Origin: Paracoccus endophyticus | GTDB lineage: Bacteria > Pseudomonadota > Alphaproteobacteria > Rhodobacterales > Rhodobacteraceae | DNA: 64,000 nt | Direction: 5' to 3' | NCBI RefSeq assembly: GCF_003286075.1 | Contig: NZ_QLUV01000003.1 | Coordinates: 215,168-279,167 of the forward strand | Shown: piece after piece, positions 28,116 through 36,433 of the stretch | Numbering within the stretch: the stretch's first letter is position 1 | Layout: each line of letters begins with the position of its first letter | Notes under the pieces: generated by a model | What the model was told of the DNA's origin: nothing | The model's input: only the letters and a program-made list of their open reading frames with translations | The model's database searches: none | Position numbers and translations under genes: made by a program

Positions 28116-28664
28116 TCAGCGCGGCTCGAGGTCGGTGCCGGGGGCCGCGGCGGCGGTCAGGATGCCGCGCAGATAGTCGGTCACAGAGCGAAAGGCGGTG
28201 ATCCGCCACCCCTGCCCCTGCGGCCAGACCGCGCAGGCGATCTGCGCGGCCCGCGTCCGGCGCAGCCCGTCGGCGGGCAGCGCCCCGAAGTCCACCGGGC
28301 ACAGCTTGGACAGCGCCTGCGCGGGCTTGCGCCCCGACAGGTCGAAGACGCAGCGCATGTCGCTGACATCGGCGACCAGCGCGTGCTCGCCCGCAAGGGC
28401 GTCGGTCAGGGCGGCGACCGCCGGGGCGACCTCGGCCGCGGGCAGGATCAGCAGCAGCTCGTCGGGCGACATCCAGCCCAGCCAGCGGCCGCCATCCGTG
28501 ACAAAGCGGTTGGGCGCGGGGATCGCCAGCCCCGCCGCGTCGGCGATGGCATCGCCCGCGCGCGCCAGATCGGCGCGGATCGCCACCATTCCAAGACCCG
28601 TGACCTCGGTCACCTGGGCCAGGGGGGTCATCAGGATCGTGTCGGGCAGGCGCGGGTCAGACAT
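28116..28664 (-). CDS. soxG: Sarcosine oxidase subunit gamma
   Basis: Smallest structural partner of the large folate-binding region of heterotetrameric sarcosine oxidase; 182 residues. The pattern PNRFVTDGGRWLGWMSPDEL, DVSDMRCVFDLSGRKPAQAL, and RTRAAQIACAVW resembles the GcvT-like fold of gamma subunits. The ATG at 28664 overlaps the soxA end by 8 nt. It is the last gene of the soxDAG block. The complex oxidises sarcosine to glycine, with formation of hydrogen peroxide and methylene-tetrahydrofolate. Confidence 0.92.
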   Translation of the reverse strand: MSDPRLPDTILMTPLAQVTEVTGLGMVAIRADLARAGDAIADAAGLAIPAPNRFVTDGGRWLGWMSPDELLLILPAAEVAPAVAALTDALAGEHALVADVSDMRCVFDLSGRKPAQALSKLCPVDFGALPADGLRRTRAAQIACAVWPQGQGWRITAFRSVTDYLRGILTAAAAPGTDLEPR

Positions 28665-31590
28665 TGGCCTTGGTCCCTTCCTTGTCGAAAAACACGGGAT
28701 CGACGATCCGCGCGCGGTGGCTGGCCCCGCCGGGAACGGGGAACTCAAGCTCCTCGCCCATGCGGTCGGGGCCGCGATGGACCAGCCCCATGGCGATCGG
28801 GCGGTTCAGCGTGGGCGAGAAATAGGTCGAGGTGACGCGCCCCTGCGTGTTGCGCTGGCCGTTCGGGTTCACGCCGTCGGCGACCGCATAGGCCCCGTCG
28901 GGCAGCACCCGGCCGTCCAGGCTTTCCAGGCCCACCAGCGTCCAGCGGTCGGGGCTGGCCATGAAGCTGCGTTCCTGCGCGCGCTTGCCGATGTAGTCGG
29001 GCTTTTTCTTGCTGATGGCCCAGGACAGGCCCAGGTCCTGCGGGATCACCGTGCCGTCGGTTTCATCCCCGATCATGATGAAGCCCTTTTCGGCGCGCAT
29101 GATGTGCATCGCCTCGGTGCCATAGGGGGTGATGCCGAACTCGGCCCCGGTCTTGTGGATCGCCTCCCACAGCTCCAGCCCGCGGCCTGCGGGTGCCGCG
29201 ATCTCGAAGGACAGCTCGCCCGAAAAGCTGATGCGATAGATGCGGACCGGGATGCCGGCAAGCCGGCCCTCGGCCCAGCCCATGAAGGGCAGCGCCCCGG
29301 CCGACACGTCCATGCCGCCCAGCCGTTCCAGCACCGTGCGCGCCTTGGGGCCGACCACGGCGATCTGGGCGTACTGCTCGGTCAGGTTGGCGGTATAGAC
29401 GCGCCAGTCCCACCATTCGCACTGCAACCAGTCCTCCATGTGGGCATGGATGCGGTCGGCCCCGCCGGTGGTGGTGTGCACCAGCCAGCTGTCCTCGGAC
29501 AGGCGGGCGGCGACACCGTCGTCCACGAGAAAGCCGTTTTCCGAACAGACCAGACCATAGCGGCACTTGCCCACCGGCAGCGACGACATCATCCCGGTAT
29601 AGATCATGTCGAGGAACCGACCGGCATCCGGCCCCTTCACAAGGATTTTCCCCAGGGTCGAGGCGTCCAGCGTGCCCACACCGCCGCGCACCGCCAGGAT
29701 CTCGCGCGCCACGGCCGCGTGCGGGGTCTCGGTCCCGCGCGGATAGCAATAGGGCCTGCGCCACAGGCCCACGGGTTCCCAATGCGCGCCGTGGCGTTCG
29801 TGCCAGCCGTGCAGGGGGGTCTTGCGCAGCGGCTGGAACACATCCCCCCGCGCCTCGGCCGCGATCGTGCCAAGGGTCAGCGGCGTATAGGGCGGGCGAA
29901 AGGTCGTCGTGCCCGTCGCCTGGATGGGCTGACCCAGCGCATCCGACAGGATCGCCAGACCGTTGATGTTGCTGATCTTGCCCTGGTCGGTCGCCATGCC
30001 CAGCGTGGTATAGCGCTTGGCGTGCTCGACGCTGGCATAGCCCTCGCGTCCGGCCAGCTCGACGTCGCTGACCTTGACATCGTTCTGATAGTCCAGCCAC
30101 ATCTTGAAGCGCGCCGCGCGCGTCGCGTTCCGCGGCATCACCCAGACCGGCAGGATGGGGCTTTCGCCCACGGCCCCGGTCAGGCCCGACACCGCCAGAT
30201 CGCCCGAGGCCGCGCCTGCGACCGTCACGTTGCCCTGCCCGTCGGCGCCGGTCGGCGGGCGGTTCGGGTCGGGGGCGAACATGGCGCGCGCCTCGTCCCA
30301 GATCAGCTTGCCGCCGCAATGGCTCCACAGATGGACGACGGGCGACCAGCCGCCGGACATGGCGATCACGTCGCAATCGACGACGCCCAGCGGATCGCCC
30401 TGGCCCGCGTGGTCGCACAGCTTCAGCCCGTTCACGGCCTTGCTGCCCAGCACCTTGGCCACGGCCGATCCGGTGGCGATGCGCACGCCCCGGGCGCGGA
30501 CCGCCTGCGCCAGCGGCCCGTCGGCGACCGGGCGGGCGTCGATGACGATCGGCACCTCGAGCCCTGCGTCCAGCGCCGCCAGCGCCGTGCGATAGGCGTC
30601 GTCGTTGTTGGTCACGACCGCCACCCGGCGGCCCGCGGCCACGCCGTAATCGACCAGATAGTCCCGCACCGCCGAGGCCAGCATCACGCCGGGCACATCG
30701 TTTCCGGCAAAGCTCAGCGGGCGTTCCAGCGCGCCGGTGGCCGTCACGACCCGGCCGGCGCGGATGCGCCACAGCCGCTGGCGCGGCAGGCCGGCGTTCG
30801 GGTCGTGGTCGGCCAGATGTTCGCGCGCCAGCAGATAGCCATGATCGTAAAGCCCCACGGCCATCGTGTTGCGGCGCAGCGTGACATTGGGCATCGCGCG
30901 CAACTGCGCCAGCGCCGCATCGACGCGCCCCTGCCCGTCGGCGTGATCGACGGGCGTGCGCCCGCCCCAGTGGCCGGTCTGTTCCAGCACCACGACCTTG
31001 CCGCCCCCTGCCGCCGCCTCGGCCGCCGCGGCAAGGCCTGCGATCCCGCCGCCGACCACGACGACATCGGCAAAGTCATAGGCCTGTTCATAGCGGTCGG
31101 GATCGGGCAATTCCGGCGCGCGGCCAAGACCCGCGGCGCGCCGGATCACCGGCTCGAACACGTGCTTCCACGCGGCGCGCGGATACATGAACGTCTTGTA
31201 GTAGAATCCGGCCGGAAAGAAGCGCCACAGCCAGTTGTTCACCGCGCCGATGTCGCGATCAAGGCTGGGCCAGGCGTTCTGGCTGGTCGTCACCATGCCC
31301 GCGACCAGCGGCGTGGTGGTGGCACGCTGGTTCGGCTCGAACCGGCCGCCCTGGCCAAGCCCCAGCAGCGCGTTCGGCTCTTCCGCGCCCGAGGCGACGG
31401 GGCCGCGCGGGCGGTGGTACTTGAACGACCGGCCCATCATCAGCTGGCCGTTCGCCAGCAGGGCCGATGCCAGCGTGTCGCCCGCCAGCCCGGACATCTG
31501 CCGGCCGTCGAAGCGAAAGTCACGGCGCGCGGTGCGGTCGATCAGGCGCCCGCCGGCGGGCAGTCGGAAGGGTGCGGACTGGGTGGTCAT
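28657..31590 (-). CDS. soxA: Sarcosine oxidase subunit alpha
   Basis: 977-residue subunit. Order: N-terminal ferredoxin-like region that lacks cluster cysteines (MTTQSAPFRLPAGGRLIDRT onwards), dinucleotide-binding domain with VVVVGGGIAGLAAAAEAAA, and a C-terminal aminomethyltransferase (GcvT-like) domain from about residue 580 with KILVKGPDAGRFLD and SFSGELSFEIAAP that binds folate. The alpha subunit holds NAD+ and shares the covalent FMN with beta. The ATG at 31590 overlaps soxD by 4 nt; the open frame further upstream lies inside soxD and was ignored. Confidence 0.97.
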   Translation of the reverse strand: MTTQSAPFRLPAGGRLIDRTARRDFRFDGRQMSGLAGDTLASALLANGQLMMGRSFKYHRPRGPVASGAEEPNALLGLGQGGRFEPNQRATTTPLVAGMVTTSQNAWPSLDRDIGAVNNWLWRFFPAGFYYKTFMYPRAAWKHVFEPVIRRAAGLGRAPELPDPDRYEQAYDFADVVVVGGGIAGLAAAAEAAAGGGKVVVLEQTGHWGGRTPVDHADGQGRVDAALAQLRAMPNVTLRRNTMAVGLYDHGYLLAREHLADHDPNAGLPRQRLWRIRAGRVVTATGALERPLSFAGNDVPGVMLASAVRDYLVDYGVAAGRRVAVVTNNDDAYRTALAALDAGLEVPIVIDARPVADGPLAQAVRARGVRIATGSAVAKVLGSKAVNGLKLCDHAGQGDPLGVVDCDVIAMSGGWSPVVHLWSHCGGKLIWDEARAMFAPDPNRPPTGADGQGNVTVAGAASGDLAVSGLTGAVGESPILPVWVMPRNATRAARFKMWLDYQNDVKVSDVELAGREGYASVEHAKRYTTLGMATDQGKISNINGLAILSDALGQPIQATGTTTFRPPYTPLTLGTIAAEARGDVFQPLRKTPLHGWHERHGAHWEPVGLWRRPYCYPRGTETPHAAVAREILAVRGGVGTLDASTLGKILVKGPDAGRFLDMIYTGMMSSLPVGKCRYGLVCSENGFLVDDGVAARLSEDSWLVHTTTGGADRIHAHMEDWLQCEWWDWRVYTANLTEQYAQIAVVGPKARTVLERLGGMDVSAGALPFMGWAEGRLAGIPVRIYRISFSGELSFEIAAPAGRGLELWEAIHKTGAEFGITPYGTEAMHIMRAEKGFIMIGDETDGTVIPQDLGLSWAISKKKPDYIGKRAQERSFMASPDRWTLVGLESLDGRVLPDGAYAVADGVNPNGQRNTQGRVTSTYFSPTLNRPIAMGLVHRGPDRMGEELEFPVPGGASHRARIVDPVFFDKEGTKANV

Positions 31591-32006
31591 GCAAAGCTGT
31601 CCCGTGCAGGCGTGGGGTTCGGGGCGGGGTCGTCGCCCAGCCCGGGTGCGCTGTCGCCCTCGGCGTTCCGGGGCGGGCTGGTGTCCCAGTCGGGCTGCCA
31701 ATGGGGGCGGGCGGCCTGAATGGCGGCGACGATCTCGGCGGGGGGCGTGGGGGTCTGGGCGCGGTAGGTGCCGAACACCTGCAGCGTCGCGGTGTCGCGG
31801 GCGGCCAGGAACCACTTGCCGCATCCGTAAAGATGCCGCCAGCGTTCGAAATGCACGCCCTTGGGGTTCTTGCGCGCGAACAGATAGGCCTCGAAGTCGG
31901 TGTCCGACGATCCGGGGCCGAACCGCTTGAGATGCGATTCACCGCCGGGGTGCAGCTCGGTTTCCTCGGCGGCGACGCCGCAATAGGGGCAGGTCAGGGT
32001 CAGCAT
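31587..32006 (-). CDS. soxD: Sarcosine oxidase subunit delta
   Basis: 139-residue zinc subunit. CPYCG near residue 6 and the later HxxxGESH and YGCGKWF residues provide the Cys3His zinc site of delta subunits, with KNPKGVHFERWRH in between. The C-terminal 45 residues are a Pro/Asp-rich extension (SPPRNAEGDSAPGLGDDP) longer than in the subunits I remember. In most genomes soxB, soxD, soxA, soxG are contiguous. Here soxD starts 118 nt downstream of an inserted small gene and behind a strong hairpin (32050-32076). Confidence 0.93.
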   Translation of the reverse strand: MLTLTCPYCGVAAEETELHPGGESHLKRFGPGSSDTDFEAYLFARKNPKGVHFERWRHLYGCGKWFLAARDTATLQVFGTYRAQTPTPPAEIVAAIQAARPHWQPDWDTSPPRNAEGDSAPGLGDDPAPNPTPARDSFA

Positions 32007-32049
32007 GGGCTGCCGGTCCTTGTGATCAGAGGGGCCGCGGAACGTGAAA

Positions 32050-32076
32050 TGCCCCGCGCGGGATCCGCGCAGGGCA
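32050..32076 (-). terminator. Terminator-like hairpin upstream of soxD
   Basis: A 12-bp stem with one mismatch (32050-32061 with 32065-32076, 3-nt loop). On the minus strand it is followed by TTTCACGTTCC. It lies between the 107-residue small gene and soxD and could end or attenuate transcription coming from soxB. Confidence 0.5.
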
Positions 32077-32123
32077 GGCAGGTGAAGACAGCCGGCCGCA
32101 GCCGGGTCAGGGTGGCGACGGAC

Positions 32124-32447
32124 TCAGTTCCCGCGCGTCGTGTCGACGCCGGTGCCGGGTGCCAGGTCGGGGTTCGGCTGGACCGCAGGCGCGTCCGCGG
32201 GGGCAGTGCTGCCGACGGGGGCGCCGGGCTCGGGCGTGGCGCCGGTGACGCCAGAGGCTGCGCCGGTCGCGCCCTGGGCCGCCGGACTGTCGGGCAGGGG
32301 CACAGGCTCCTGCACGCCGACATCCAGGAAGAACCAGACGGCAAGCGCGATGACGATGGCCGCGCCGATGACCAGCGGCCAGACGCCGATCTCGCGCCGC
32401 CCGGTGTCGGCGCCGGTGCGCCCGTCGCGCTGTTGGGGATCACGCAT
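32124..32447 (-). CDS. Small membrane-anchored protein within the sox gene run
   Basis: 107 residues: a charged N-terminus (RDPQQRDGRTGADTGRREIG), one membrane helix at about residues 21-41 (VWPLVIGAAIVIALAVWFFL), and a periplasmic low-complexity tail rich in Ala, Pro, Gly and Thr. I do not recognise a family. It has the same layout as the next small gene upstream (32613-32894), so the two may be distant paralogues. It sits between soxB and soxD, which are usually adjacent. Codon use is like its neighbours. Function unknown; a role in sarcosine oxidation is not implied. Confidence 0.65.
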   Translation of the reverse strand: MRDPQQRDGRTGADTGRREIGVWPLVIGAAIVIALAVWFFLDVGVQEPVPLPDSPAAQGATGAASGVTGATPEPGAPVGSTAPADAPAVQPNPDLAPGTGVDTTRGN

Positions 32448-32537
32448 GGCAAGAACTCCTGCTGAGGGTGCAGGCTGAACGGGCCAATGGGTGCGCAGGT
32501 TCCCGGATCATGGCAGGCCGCCGAAGCGGACGGCCCT

Positions 32538-32602
32538 GCGCCCGAGAGGGCGCGCCGCAGCGGGTGCGGCGCGCGGCAGGGGGCCGGGGACCAGCCCCGG
32601 CC
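32538..32602 (-). other. Three consecutive GC hairpins between the two small genes
   Basis: Three perfect stem-loops follow one another: 32538-32553 (6 bp, GAGA loop), 32551-32573 (9 bp, 5-nt loop) and 32582-32602 (8 bp, 5-nt loop). The first two share three bases, so they cannot both form fully. No T run follows. They could slow transcription or stabilise or process the message between the 93- and the 107-residue genes. Confidence 0.5.
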
Positions 32603-32612
32603 GACTGCGGGA

Positions 32613-32894
32613 TCAGTTCGTCGGGCTCGTGGTGGTCGTGGTGGTGCCGGCAGGCGTGGTGCCGCCAGCCGCAGGAGCGTCGGTCGTGGCCGCAGGGGCG
32701 TCGGTCGTGGCCGCAGGGGCGGTCGCGGTGCCCGTGGCAGGCGTCTCGACCGTGACGGTCGCGTCGCCGGCCGGCGCGCTGGTCGTGACGGTGTCGTCGC
32801 CGGCGCTGAGATACCACAGGATCGCCGCGACGGCGACGATGACTGCCGCGATAAGGACCCACCGGCTGGATCTGGATTCGTTGTTGGTCGCCAT
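32613..32894 (-). CDS. Small membrane-anchored Thr/Ala-rich protein within the sox gene run
   Basis: 93 residues: polar N-terminus (ATNNESRSSR), a single membrane helix at about 12-29 (WVLIAAVIVAVAAILWYL), and a Thr/Ala/Pro tail ending TTTTTTSPTN. The tail contains a direct repeat of APAATTD encoded by a 21-bp tandem duplication at about 32681-32722. The tail composition is typical of periplasmic spacer or O-glycosylated segments. No family is recognised. It is the gene directly behind soxB (about 70 nt) and shares its overall layout with the 107-residue protein. Confidence 0.65.
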   Translation of the reverse strand: MATNNESRSSRWVLIAAVIVAVAAILWYLSAGDDTVTTSAPAGDATVTVETPATGTATAPAATTDAPAATTDAPAAGGTTPAGTTTTTTSPTN

Positions 32895-32961
32895 GTCACA
32901 CACTCCGTGCTTGAAAGGATGGCGCACGCATGACGTGCGCCGGGGCAAATGACAAGCGCGG

Positions 32962-34269
32962 TCAATGCGCGACCCCCGCGGCGACGCTTTCGTCGATGAA
33001 CCGCCCCTCGGCAAAGCGGTCCATTCCGAAGGCCGCGGCCAGCGGCCCGGGCGTGCCCCTTGCGACCAGCTCGGCCATGGCCCATCCCGATCCGGGGATC
33101 GCCTTGAACCCGCCGGTGCCCCAGCCGCAGTTGACGAAGATGTTGCCCACGGGCGTCGCCGACAGGATGGGCGAGCGGTCGCCGGTCATGTCCACGATGC
33201 CGCCCCATTGGCGCAGCATCTTCAGCCGCGACAGCATCGGGAACGTCTCGATCAGGGCGCGGACGGTTTCCTCGACGTGCTGCCAGGACCCGCGCTGGGT
33301 ATAGTTGTTGAACCCGTCGGTGCCGCCGCCGATCACCATCTCGCCCTTGTCGGACTGCGACAGATAGCCGTGAACGGTGTTGGCCATCACCACCACGTCA
33401 AGGCACGGCTTGATCGGCTCGCTGACCAGCGCCTGCAGCGCGACCGATTCGATCGGCAGCCGGAACCCGGCCATGCCCGCAAGCGCGCTGGAGTGGCCTG
33501 CGACGACGATCGCCAGCTTGTCGCATTCGATCCGCCCGCGCCCGGTCTCGACCGCGCGGACGCGGCCGCCGGCGGTGTCGATGCCGGTCACCTCGCAGTT
33601 CTGGATGATGTGCATGCCCATGTCGGAACAGGCGCGGGCATAGCCCCAGGCGACCGCGTCGTGGCGCGCGGTGCCGCCGCGTTCCTGGTAAAGCCCGCCC
33701 AGCACCGGATAGCGGGGCCCCGCGATGTTGATGATCGGCACCAGCCGCTTCAGCTCGGGCGCGTCGATCCAGCGCGTCGCCACGCCCTGCAGGTGGTTGG
33801 CGTGGACCGTGCGGCGATAGCCGCGCATCTCGTGTTCGGTCTGCGCCAGCATGATCAGCCCGCGCGGGCTGAACATGACGTTGTAGTTCAGGTCCTGCGA
33901 CAGGGTCTCGTACAGCTTCAGCGACTTGTCATAGATCGCCGCCGAGGGGTCCTGCAGATAGTTGGACCGGATGATGGTCGTGTTGCGGCCGGTGTTGCCG
34001 CCGCCCAGCCAGCCCTTTTCGATGACCGCGACATCGGTGATGCCGTGGTTCTTGCCCAGGTAATAGGCGGTCGCCAGCCCGTGCCCGCCCGCGCCGACCA
34101 CGACGACCTGATAGCGCCTGCGCGGTTCGGGGCTGGCCCAGGCCCGGCCCCATCCGGCGTGCAGGCCCATCGCCTGGCGCACGATGGCAAAGACGGAATA
34201 GCGGCCCGACCGGCGTGCGGTCGCGCCGTGCTGGGGGGTCGCGTCGGAAGCGGGCGTCATGACGGACAT
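32962..34269 (-). CDS. soxB: Sarcosine oxidase subunit beta
   Basis: Flavoprotein subunit of 435 residues (usual about 417). The FAD site is VVVVGAGGHGLATAYYLGKN, followed by GWLGGGNTGRNTTIIRSNYL, YQERGGTARHDAVAWGYARA, and the C-terminal VNCGWGTGGFKAIPGSG, all family hallmarks. Beta carries FAD and covalent FMN and catalyses the amine oxidation. The start used here, ATG 34269, is supported by AAGG six bases upstream; a second ATG at 34260 is possible. Either gives an N-terminus about 15-20 residues longer than the homologues I know, which begin near RYSVFAIVRQ. The 240-nt spacer to the divergent ccmI gene should hold the promoter. Confidence 0.95.
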   Translation of the reverse strand: MSVMTPASDATPQHGATARRSGRYSVFAIVRQAMGLHAGWGRAWASPEPRRRYQVVVVGAGGHGLATAYYLGKNHGITDVAVIEKGWLGGGNTGRNTTIIRSNYLQDPSAAIYDKSLKLYETLSQDLNYNVMFSPRGLIMLAQTEHEMRGYRRTVHANHLQGVATRWIDAPELKRLVPIINIAGPRYPVLGGLYQERGGTARHDAVAWGYARACSDMGMHIIQNCEVTGIDTAGGRVRAVETGRGRIECDKLAIVVAGHSSALAGMAGFRLPIESVALQALVSEPIKPCLDVVVMANTVHGYLSQSDKGEMVIGGGTDGFNNYTQRGSWQHVEETVRALIETFPMLSRLKMLRQWGGIVDMTGDRSPILSATPVGNIFVNCGWGTGGFKAIPGSGWAMAELVARGTPGPLAAAFGMDRFAEGRFIDESVAAGVAH

Positions 34270-34508
34270 CGCGGACCTTGGGCTATGGGATGCAGGGCCG
34301 ACAATCGCCTGCCGACCGGCGTTGCGGCAAGGCGATCTGCGACAGCCATATGGTTGCCGTGCGACAGTGGCGGTCGGACATCCGCGACAGGCCCGCCGCC
34401 GCCCGTTTGCGCCGCCCATTTGCGCTGCCCACCGGGCTGCGGCGTCCTTGCGCTTTTCCCCGGCGGCGAAACTGCCTATCTGTCCATCGGACCAATCGGG
34501 AGGCGGCG

Positions 34509-35744
34509 ATGTTCTGGGTGATGGCGGCGGCGATGACGGTGCTGGTGGCGGTGGCCCTGCTGCTGCCGTTCCTGCGCGGGGGCCGGGTGGCGGAACCCGC
34601 CGCGGCCTTTGACCTGCGCGTCTATCGCGACCAGCTGCGCGAGGTCGACCGCGACCTGTCCCGCGGCGTGCTGACCCCGGACGAGGCCGACCGCCTGCGC
34701 ACCGAGATCGGCCGCAAGGTGCTGGAGGCCGATCGCGCACTGGCCGCGCAGTCGCCGCGCACGGTGACGGCCGGGCGGGGGGCGGTCGCCATCGCGCTGC
34801 TGGCCGTGCTGCTGGGGGGGGCCGGGGCGCTTTACGCGTGGCTGGGCGCCCCCCGCCTGCCCGACGCGCCGCTGACCGTGCGGGTCGCCGCGGCCGAGGC
34901 GCGCTACAACGGCCGCCCGACGCAGGCCGAGGCGGAACGCACGGCGCCCCCGATTTCGGTTGCGACCCCCGACCCCGCCTATGTCGAGCTGATCGACAAG
35001 CTGCGCGAGGCCGTGGCGCGCAACCCCGGCGACCCGCAGGGTCTGGCGCTGCTGGCCGAGCACGAGCTGAGGCTGGGCAACCTGGTGGCCGCGCGGACCG
35101 CCCAGTCGCAACTGGTCGAGAGCCTGGGCGACCGCGCCGGGGCGCTTGACCACGCCCGCCTGGCCGCCCTGATGGTCGAGGCGGCCGGCGGCCTTGTCAC
35201 GCCCGAGGCCGAGGCGGCGCTGGACCGCGCCCTGGCGCTCGACCCGCAGAACGGGCAGGCGCTCTACATGCGCGGGCTGATGCTGGCGCAGACCGACCGG
35301 CCCGACCTGGCCTTTCCGATCTGGCGCGGCCTGCTGGAACGCGGCCCCGAGGACGCGCCCTGGATCGCGCCGATCCGGCAAGTGATTCCCGACCTGGCCT
35401 GGCTGGCCGGCCACGCCGATTACCAGCCCCCGCCAGCGGGCGGCGCGGCCGAGGGCGCGGCCCCCGCGATGCCCGGCCCCGACGCGGCCGCCGTCGCCGC
35501 TGCCCAGGACATGACCCCCGAGGAACGCCAGCAGATGATCGCCGGGATGGTCCGGCAGCTCGAGGATCGGCTGACCACGACCGGCGGCACGGGCGCGGAA
35601 TGGGGGCGGCTGGTGGGCGCGCTGACCGTCACCGGCCAGATGGACAAGGCCCGCGCCATGCTGGACCAGGGCCGGGCCGCGCTGCAGGGCGACGCGGCCG
35701 AACTGGCGGCGCTGAACGACGCGGCCACGGGCGCGGGCCTGTGA
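34509..35744 (+). CDS. ccmI: Cytochrome c biogenesis protein CcmI
   Basis: Chaperone for apocytochrome c at the haem ligation step (CcmFHI). 411 residues: first membrane helix at the very N-terminus ([21 protein letters not shown]), cytoplasmic leucine-zipper-like segment ([20 protein letters not shown]) of CcmI-1, second helix at about 96-115, and a periplasmic TPR domain ([19 protein letters not shown]). The ribosome binding site GGGAGG precedes ATG 34509. The last bases GTGA are shared with ruvX. Confidence 0.94.
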   Translation: MFWVMAAAMTVLVAVALLLPFLRGGRVAEPAAAFDLRVYRDQLREVDRDLSRGVLTPDEADRLRTEIGRKVLEADRALAAQSPRTVTAGRGAVAIALLAVLLGGAGALYAWLGAPRLPDAPLTVRVAAAEARYNGRPTQAEAERTAPPISVATPDPAYVELIDKLREAVARNPGDPQGLALLAEHELRLGNLVAARTAQSQLVESLGDRAGALDHARLAALMVEAAGGLVTPEAEAALDRALALDPQNGQALYMRGLMLAQTDRPDLAFPIWRGLLERGPEDAPWIAPIRQVIPDLAWLAGHADYQPPPAGGAAEGAAPAMPGPDAAAVAAAQDMTPEERQQMIAGMVRQLEDRLTTTGGTGAEWGRLVGALTVTGQMDKARAMLDQGRAALQGDAAELAALNDAATGAGL

Positions 35745-36214
35745 TCTGCGCCGAGATGGCCGATTTCGCCGCCGCGCTGCCCCGCACCGGGGCGGTCGCG
35801 GGGCTCGACCTCGGCACAAAGACCATCGGCGTCGCCGTCAGCGACGGGCTGCGGCAGGTCGCCTCGCCCCTGACGGTGATCCGGCGCGAGAAATTCACGC
35901 TGGACGCCGCCGCCCTGCTGCGGATCGCGGCGGACCGCGGGCTGGTGGGGCTGGTGCTGGGCCTGCCCCGCAACATGGACGGCTCCGAAGGGCCGCGCGC
36001 CCAGTCCACCCGCGCCTTTGCCCGCAACCTCGACCGGCTGACGCCGCTGCCCATCGCCTTCTGGGACGAGCGCCTGTCCACGGTCGCCGCCGAACGCGCG
36101 CTGCTCGAGGCCGACACATCGCGCAAGCGCCGGGCCGAGGTCATCGACCAGGTCGCGGCGGGTTATATCCTGCAAGGGGCGCTGGACCGGCTGCGCCATC
36201 TGGCCGCCGAATGA
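35741..36214 (+). CDS. ruvX: Putative pre-16S rRNA nuclease / Holliday junction resolvase YqgF
   Basis: RNase H-like nuclease of 157 residues. [13 protein letters not shown] carries the first catalytic Asp, then [34 protein letters not shown] and the final Asp in [13 protein letters not shown]. The start is a GTG at 35741 that overlaps the ccmI stop by 4 nt (GTGA); an ATG at 35756 would remove five residues, but homologues as I know them begin with MIx-x-x like MICAEMADF here, so the GTG is preferred. The DUF1289 mini-gene overlaps its end by 4 nt. Confidence 0.93.
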   Translation: MICAEMADFAAALPRTGAVAGLDLGTKTIGVAVSDGLRQVASPLTVIRREKFTLDAAALLRIAADRGLVGLVLGLPRNMDGSEGPRAQSTRAFARNLDRLTPLPIAFWDERLSTVAAERALLEADTSRKRRAEVIDQVAAGYILQGALDRLRHLAAE

Positions 36215-36369
36215 CCGTCGCCAGCCCGTGCCGCAGGATCTGCGCGTTGGACCCGGCGACCCGCATCTGCACCGCCTGCGGTCGCACCCTGGACGAGATC
36301 GCCCGCTGGGCCACGATGCCGGACAACGAACGCCAGGCCATCATGGACCGGCTGTCGGCAGGCGCCTGA
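36211..36369 (+). CDS. DUF1289 mini-protein
   Basis: Only 52 residues: [20 protein letters not shown], then [28 protein letters not shown]. The four cysteines (C7, C11, C20, C23 as C-x3-C ... C-x2-C) followed by GRTxxEIxxW and NERxxI are the complete DUF1289 signature; a metal-binding role is likely. It overlaps the ruvX stop by 4 nt and ends the ccmI-ruvX run. The gene is easy to miss because of its size. Confidence 0.92.
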   Translation: MTVASPCRRICALDPATRICTACGRTLDEIARWATMPDNERQAIMDRLSAGA

Positions 36370-36398
36370 TCTTCTTTCTTGCTCAAGTATCCCGGGGT

Positions 36399-36415
36399 CC
36401 GGGGCAGCGCCCCGG
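36399..36415. repeat. Terminator-like hairpin, possibly a dispersed intergenic element
   Basis: CCGGGGC and GCCCCGG with a 3-nt loop lie in the 64-nt gap between the DUF1289 gene and the convergent map gene. The preceding text CTTGCTCAAGTATCCC plus this hairpin resembles an intergenic motif that I remember as frequent in Rhodobacteraceae genomes. Only one copy is present in this window. Confidence 0.4.
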
Positions 36416-36433
36416 TCGGCGGCGCCCCCGGCG

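Noticed and set aside
28657..29100. soxA N-terminal ferredoxin-like domain as a broken [2Fe-2S] site
   Set aside because: Lack of cluster cysteines is normal for the alpha subunit of sarcosine oxidase.
28198..31719. Open frame of more than 1100 codons opposite the sarcosine oxidase alpha gene
   Set aside because: Antisense shadow with His/Arg/Gly-rich composition; soxA on the minus strand is complete and has all family motifs.
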